Shown: one piece after another, positions 59,980-64,000 of the stretch
How the letters are laid out: each line of letters opens with the position of its first letter
How positions within the stretch are numbered: the stretch's first letter is position 1
Source: Brachybacterium timonense
GTDB lineage: Bacteria; Actinomycetota; Actinomycetes; Actinomycetales; Dermabacteraceae
Length of the DNA stretch: 64,000 bases
NCBI RefSeq assembly: GCF_900258505.1
Contig: NZ_LT984895.1
Location: 2,906,608 to 2,970,607 of the forward strand
Direction of reading: 5' to 3'
The notes under the pieces: model-generated
Told to the model about the DNA's origin: nothing
Databases searched by the model: none
The model's input: the letters and a program-made list of their open reading frames with translations, nothing else
Made by a program: the position numbers and the translations under genes

Positions 59980-61856
59980 CGCGCGGTGCGGTGGGCCACC
60001 CAGGAGCGGTGCAGCCCGGCGTAGATGCCGCCCGGCAGATCCACCAGCTCCGCATGGGTGCCCTGTTCCACCAGATCACCGTGGTCGAGGACGAGGATCA
60101 TGTCGGCCCGCTCCGCGGTGGAGAGCCGGTGGGCGATCGTGAGCGTGGTGCGACCGCGGGCGAGCCCGTCGATCGCCTGCTGCAGCCGCACATCAGCCAG
60201 CGGATCCACGGCGCTCGTGGCCTCATCCAGCACGATCACGTCAGGATCCGCGAGGTAGGCGCGCGCGAGCGCCACCAGCTGCCGTTCCCCGGCGCTGAGG
60301 GATTCGCCGCGCTGACCCACCGGCGTGTGCAGGCCTTCCGGGAGGGAGGCCAGCCAGTCCGCGAGGCCCAGCTCGCTGATGGCGCGGGTCATCTCGTCCT
60401 CGGTGGCGCCGGGCCGGCCGTACAGCAGGTTCCCGGCCACGGTGGTGTCGAACAGGAACCCCTCCTGCGGCACCATCACCACGCGGTCGCGCAGGGACGC
60501 GAAGGGCACCAGGTGCAGCGGCACGCCGCCGATCAGCACCTGGCCGGCTGCCGGATCCATCATGCGGGTCACGAGCTTGGCGAGGGTGGTCTTCCCGGAG
60601 CCGGTCTCCCCCACGATCGCGACGCGGGAGCGGGCGGGGATGGTCACGTCGATGCCGTGCAGCACCTCGGGACCGTCGGGGTAGGAGAACCGCACCTGGT
60701 CGATGCGCACGTCCAGTGCCCCGTCGGGCAGCGGCGTCGCCCCGGGAACCGGGTCGGTGCGGTGCCCGGTGTGGGGGTCCATCGCACCGCCGGGGTCAGC
60801 GACGTCCGCCGGGGTGTCGAGCACGCCGAGCACGCGCCGCCAGCCCGCCACGGCGTTCTGCGCCTCCGACAGCATCTCGATGCCCATGCGCACCGGCTGG
60901 CTGAACAGCGAGACCAGGAAGATGAAAGCGACGAGCGAGCCAGCAGTGAGCTCGCTGCCGGGCAGGTCCAGTCCGAGCGTGTTTGTGCCCAGCAGCACGC
61001 CGACGACGATCACGACGGCGGTGGCGAGACCATCACCCGTCTCGGATAGGAAGAAGGAGGCTGACTGCGGCCGCAGCACCCCGAATTGGGCGTTGCGCAC
61101 ATCGCGGACGCGTTCGATCTGGGCATCGCGGGTGTCGTCCTCGATGCCGTAGGCCCGCACGGTGGCGGAGCCGACGAGGGATTCGGAGACGGTGCCGAGC
61201 ATGCGGCCTACGGCGGCGCGGACCTTCTGGTAGCGGGCACGGATCCGCTTCTGCAGCGCAGCCATGAGGAAGAACACCGGCAGGTAGGCGAGCCACACCG
61301 CGACGGCGAGCGGCCAGGAGTACAGCGCCATCACCACGGTGGCGATGACGAGCTGCATGCTCATCACCACCAGCATGATGCCGCCGAAGCTCATGAACTG
61401 GCTGACGGTGTCCACATCACTGGTGACTCGGGAGACCAGCGCGCCACGCTGCTCCGTGCCCTGGGTGAGCAGGGACAGGTCGTGGATGTGGCGGAAGGCG
61501 CGGGCCCGCAGGGTGGCCAGTGCAGTCTCCGCCATCCGGAACAGCCGACGGTTCATCAGCACATTGCAGCCGGTGGTCACCAGCAGCACTGCGGCAGCGG
61601 CCCCCGCGGCTGCGGCGACGACGGCGACGTCGGGTTTCTCGGGCGCGATGATGCCGCGGTCGAGGATGGTCTGCACGCTGATCGGCACCACCACCTTCCC
61701 TGCGGTGGCGATCACGGCGAGCAGCAGGGTCAGCCACAGTCCCTTCAGGGCCTGCGGGGTGAGGGCGAGACCGCGGCGGATGGTGGTGAGGGCGCCTTCG
61801 TCGGTGGTGTTCTCGACGCCGAGACGGGAGGAGCGGACGGCGGGTGCGGTGCTCAT
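59976..61856 (-). CDS. ABC exporter half, catalytically complete (second exporter)
   Basis: A 626-residue exporter subunit with six membrane helices (about 35-330) and an ATPase domain: Walker A GETGSGKTTLA, signature LSAGERQLVA, Walker B VIVLDEATSAVD (Glu present), H-loop IAHRLSTA. AAGGAGG lies before the ATG, which overlaps the preceding gene's stop. It pairs with the 710-residue gene upstream as a heterodimeric exporter. The linker between the domains is Pro/Asp/Gly-rich. Confidence 0.93.
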   Translation of the reverse strand: MSTAPAVRSSRLGVENTTDEGALTTIRRGLALTPQALKGLWLTLLLAVIATAGKVVVPISVQTILDRGIIAPEKPDVAVVAAAAGAAAAVLLVTTGCNVLMNRRLFRMAETALATLRARAFRHIHDLSLLTQGTEQRGALVSRVTSDVDTVSQFMSFGGIMLVVMSMQLVIATVVMALYSWPLAVAVWLAYLPVFFLMAALQKRIRARYQKVRAAVGRMLGTVSESLVGSATVRAYGIEDDTRDAQIERVRDVRNAQFGVLRPQSASFFLSETGDGLATAVVIVVGVLLGTNTLGLDLPGSELTAGSLVAFIFLVSLFSQPVRMGIEMLSEAQNAVAGWRRVLGVLDTPADVADPGGAMDPHTGHRTDPVPGATPLPDGALDVRIDQVRFSYPDGPEVLHGIDVTIPARSRVAIVGETGSGKTTLAKLVTRMMDPAAGQVLIGGVPLHLVPFASLRDRVVMVPQEGFLFDTTVAGNLLYGRPGATEDEMTRAISELGLADWLASLPEGLHTPVGQRGESLSAGERQLVALARAYLADPDVIVLDEATSAVDPLADVRLQQAIDGLARGRTTLTIAHRLSTAERADMILVLDHGDLVEQGTHAELVDLPGGIYAGLHRSWVAHRTAR

Positions 61857-63985
61857 CGCTGCGCCTCCTTCTGTCCGTCGGTCGTGTCGCCGTCGGCCCC
61901 GTCTGTGTCGGTCTTGTGCCCGTCGGTGCTGTCTCCGTCGGTCTTGTGCCCGTCGGCCCTGTCTCCGTCGGCCTCCAGCAGGTCGTGGGCGATGGCGGCT
62001 TCGTCATAGGCGTCCACGAGCGCGCGGTAGGCGGGTACGTCGGCGCGCAGCTGTTCGTGGGTGCCCTGGGCGGTGACGCAGCCGTGTTCGAGGAGCACCA
62101 CCGCGTCGGCCAGGGAGATGGTGGATTTGCGGTAGGCCACCAGCAGGAGTGTCGAGTCGGTGAGCTCGCGTCGGATGCCGTCGAGGATGGCGAGTTCCAC
62201 GGAGGGGTCGCAGGCGCTGGTGGCGTCGTCGAGAATCAGCAGTCGGGGCCGACGGGCGAGCGCGCGAGCGAGCGCGATGCGCTGCCGCTGCCCACCGGAC
62301 AGGGAGCCGCCACGTTCGCCGAGCTCGGCGTCGAGCCCGCCGTCGAGGTCATCGACGAAACCGTCGGCCTGGGCGATGCGCAACGCCCAGCGGATGGTGT
62401 CCTCATCGATGTCGGCACCCAGCGTGACGTTCTCGCGTACGGTGCCGTCGAACACGAAAGCCTGCTGCAGCACGAGCGCGACCTCGGTGGTGAGGGCGTC
62501 ATGCGTGAGGTCGCGCAGGTCGACCCCGTCCAGAGTGATGCGGCCGCGGGTCGGGTCCGCGAGGCGGGCGGCCAGCAGGGCGAGCGTGGACTTACCGGAA
62601 CCGGTGGCGCCCACCACGGCGACCACGCGGGAGCCGCCCGTCGGATCAGCGCTGAGGGTGACGTCGTGGAGAGCGTCGCTGATGCGGGTGCGCTGATCGG
62701 CGAGGCTGGTGGTGCGGCCGAGCACGAGGTCCTTGGGGTCATCACGGTAGGTGAAGGAGACGTTCTCGAAGCGCAGCGTGCCGGGGCCGGGCGGCAGCGT
62801 TGCCGTGCCGTGCTCGCGGGTATCGGGCACGTCGAGGATCTGCTGGACGCGGCCGCCGCCGACGACGGTGCGGGACAGATCGCCGAGCACCCAGCCGAAG
62901 GAGCGGATCGGCAGCGACATGAGGGTGAACAGGTAGGAGACCTCCACGAGCTGCCCGGTGGTGAGGTGGCCTTCGCCGATGCGCCACGCCCCCAGGACGG
63001 CGACGGCGAGGATGCCCAGGTTCGGCAGGGCGTCGATGGTGGGGTCGAACCAGCCGCGCACGTAACCGAAGCGGATGCCGTTGCGGCGCAGCCGCTCGGT
63101 GGCGTCGGCGAACCGGGCCTCTTCCACGCTCTCGCGGCCCAGCGACTTCACGACGTTCGCACCGTCGAAGGACTCGTGGGCGATCTGGGCGACCTCGGCG
63201 CGCAGCTGCTGAGACTGCACGGCGATCGGGGCGGCATAGCGCTGCAGCAGAATGTTCAGCACCACGAGCACCACGATGAGGGCGAGCATGACCAGCAGGA
63301 TCACCGGGTCGATGCGGGCCACGACGATCGTGGCGTACACGAGCATGACCATGGTGGACAGCGCGAAAGGGAATGGCGCCATCGCGAAGAATGCTGCTTC
63401 GACATCGGCGTAGACGGAGGAGAGCAGCGTGCCGGTGGACTGGCGGCGGTGCCACAGCAGCGGCACCCGCGCGTACACGGTCACCAGGCGCTCGCGGTAG
63501 ATCCGGAACAGGTCGTACTGGGAGGCGGCGGCGAACACACGCCGGGTGAGGACGCCGATGGCGCGGGCCACGGCGATGCCGAGCACGGCGAGACCGCCCA
63601 GGGCGAGTGCACCGCCGGCGACGTCACCGGCGGAGAAGCTGGGCACGATCACCTGTTCGGTGACGCGGCCGATGATGGCGGAGGTGGCGATCTGCAGCAG
63701 CGCGAATGCGATGGCGCCGAGCACAGCGGTCACGAACCAGCCGCGCACCTCCCAGGAGCCGCGCAGCAGGCGGGTCAGGCCCGGGATGAGCACGGCAGGG
63801 TGCTGACGGTCGATCGCCGGTGGGGTGAGGCGGCCGACGGGTGTCGAGCGCTGCGCGGGCTCGGCGGTCTCGGCGGCGGGATCGGGGGCGGGGGGTCTTG
63901 ATTCCAACCGGCGCCGCCCGACGACATGCCCGGGGGGGGCAGCGGGGGGCGCGGCACAGCAGAGAAAAAAAACAGGCAGACGCAA
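61853..63985 (-). CDS. ABC exporter half with degenerate ATP site (N-terminus uncertain)
   Basis: About 710 residues: helices from about 65 onward, then Walker A GATGSGKSTLA, signature LSGGQRQRIAL, Walker B LLILDDATSACD (Asp in place of the catalytic Glu). The C-terminal 40 residues are an unusual Asp/Gly/Thr-rich repeat (DGHKTDGDSTDGHKTD). The frame is open to the right edge, and the first 60 residues lie in low-quality-looking sequence with homopolymer runs; the true start may be elsewhere or beyond the window, or an indel may have changed the frame. The TTG at 63985 is nominal. Confidence 0.85.
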   Translation of the reverse strand: MRLPVFFLCCAAPPAAPPGHVVGRRRLESRPPAPDPAAETAEPAQRSTPVGRLTPPAIDRQHPAVLIPGLTRLLRGSWEVRGWFVTAVLGAIAFALLQIATSAIIGRVTEQVIVPSFSAGDVAGGALALGGLAVLGIAVARAIGVLTRRVFAAASQYDLFRIYRERLVTVYARVPLLWHRRQSTGTLLSSVYADVEAAFFAMAPFPFALSTMVMLVYATIVVARIDPVILLVMLALIVVLVVLNILLQRYAAPIAVQSQQLRAEVAQIAHESFDGANVVKSLGRESVEEARFADATERLRRNGIRFGYVRGWFDPTIDALPNLGILAVAVLGAWRIGEGHLTTGQLVEVSYLFTLMSLPIRSFGWVLGDLSRTVVGGGRVQQILDVPDTREHGTATLPPGPGTLRFENVSFTYRDDPKDLVLGRTTSLADQRTRISDALHDVTLSADPTGGSRVVAVVGATGSGKSTLALLAARLADPTRGRITLDGVDLRDLTHDALTTEVALVLQQAFVFDGTVRENVTLGADIDEDTIRWALRIAQADGFVDDLDGGLDAELGERGGSLSGGQRQRIALARALARRPRLLILDDATSACDPSVELAILDGIRRELTDSTLLLVAYRKSTISLADAVVLLEHGCVTAQGTHEQLRADVPAYRALVDAYDEAAIAHDLLEADGDRADGHKTDGDSTDGHKTDTDGADGDTTDGQKEAQR
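61880..61970 (-). repeat. Asp-Gly-Thr coding repeats at the C-terminus of the last ABC gene
   Basis: Imperfect repeats of an 18-36-base unit rich in CGTCGG and CTTGTGCC on the plus strand encode blocks such as DGHKTDGDSTDG. The tail has no counterpart in other exporters and is probably disordered. Confidence 0.7.
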
Positions 63986-64000
63986 TGAAACGCGCAGCAG

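Noticed and set aside
61844..63901. Long plus-strand open frame opposite the last ABC exporter gene
   Set aside because: It has no motifs and covers the same bases as an exporter with intact Walker A, signature and H-loop regions.

Overview
The window is high-GC, gene-dense bacterial DNA whose gene content points to an actinobacterium of the order Micrococcales, most likely Dermabacteraceae-like (Brachybacterium/Dermabacter group). The pointers are an fhaA-fhaB-pstP-rodA-pbpA-pknA-pknB cluster, CrgA, class E sortase, a coproporphyrin-type haem cluster with a predicted Fe-S ferrochelatase, Tat/lipoprotein signals, GTG starts and many 4-base ATGA/GTGA overlaps. The genus is inference; no rRNA or other taxonomic marker is present.

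Layout. 1-5.3 kb: the 3' part of a polytopic membrane protein, an M18 aminopeptidase and an OafA-type acyltransferase with an SGNH domain. 5.3-16.1 kb: a haem regulon, with hemA plus a small gene on the minus strand diverging from hemE-hemY-hemQ-hemH-hemC-hemD-hemB-hemL. HemQ shows that haem is made through coproporphyrin. 16.1-18 kb: a beta-propeller lipoprotein and an unknown Cys-motif protein. 18-20.4 kb: sqdB-sqdX, a sulfoquinovosyl lipid pathway. 20.6-23.3 kb: two tandem serine hydrolases and an L,D-transpeptidase. 23.4-33.3 kb: the FHA/PP2C/SEDS/PBP/Ser-Thr kinase cell-wall growth operon ending in a glutamine amidotransferase. 33.3-38 kb: sortase E with DUF881, CrgA, a GDSL hydrolase and an LppM-like lipoprotein. 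38.2-38.9 kb: tRNA-Arg(ACG), an 80-bp tandem repeat and a 23-bp perfect hairpin. 39-43.5 kb: a Gfo/Idh/MocA oxidoreductase with ThuA, a secreted esterase and a histidine phosphatase. 43.6-49.4 kb: an alkyl-DHAP-synthase-like enzyme, a PlsC-like acyltransferase, an SDR and a divergent fatty acyl reductase-HAD fusion. 49.4-56.1 kb: a polar amino-acid ABC importer and a heterodimeric ABC exporter. 56.1-64 kb: a DUF6318-type protein, a WXG-domain protein with its downstream partner, a SAM methyltransferase and a second heterodimeric ABC exporter.

The strongest systems-level idea is lipid remodelling. The 43.6-49.4 kb block contains plausible equivalents of every eukaryotic (peroxisomal) ether-lipid enzyme: fatty-alcohol formation, alkyl-DHAP synthesis, keto reduction and acyl transfer. 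It lies in the same window as a sulfolipid (SQDG) gene pair that is usually associated with phototrophs. A second, sequence-level discovery is a GGGGA-N4-TCCCC palindrome at exactly the same distance from a candidate -10 box in front of two otherwise unlinked surface-protein genes (lppM-like and WXG-domain), which suggests a shared activator.

The final roughly 120 bases contain homopolymer runs and look like a contig end; the last gene's N-terminus should not be trusted.
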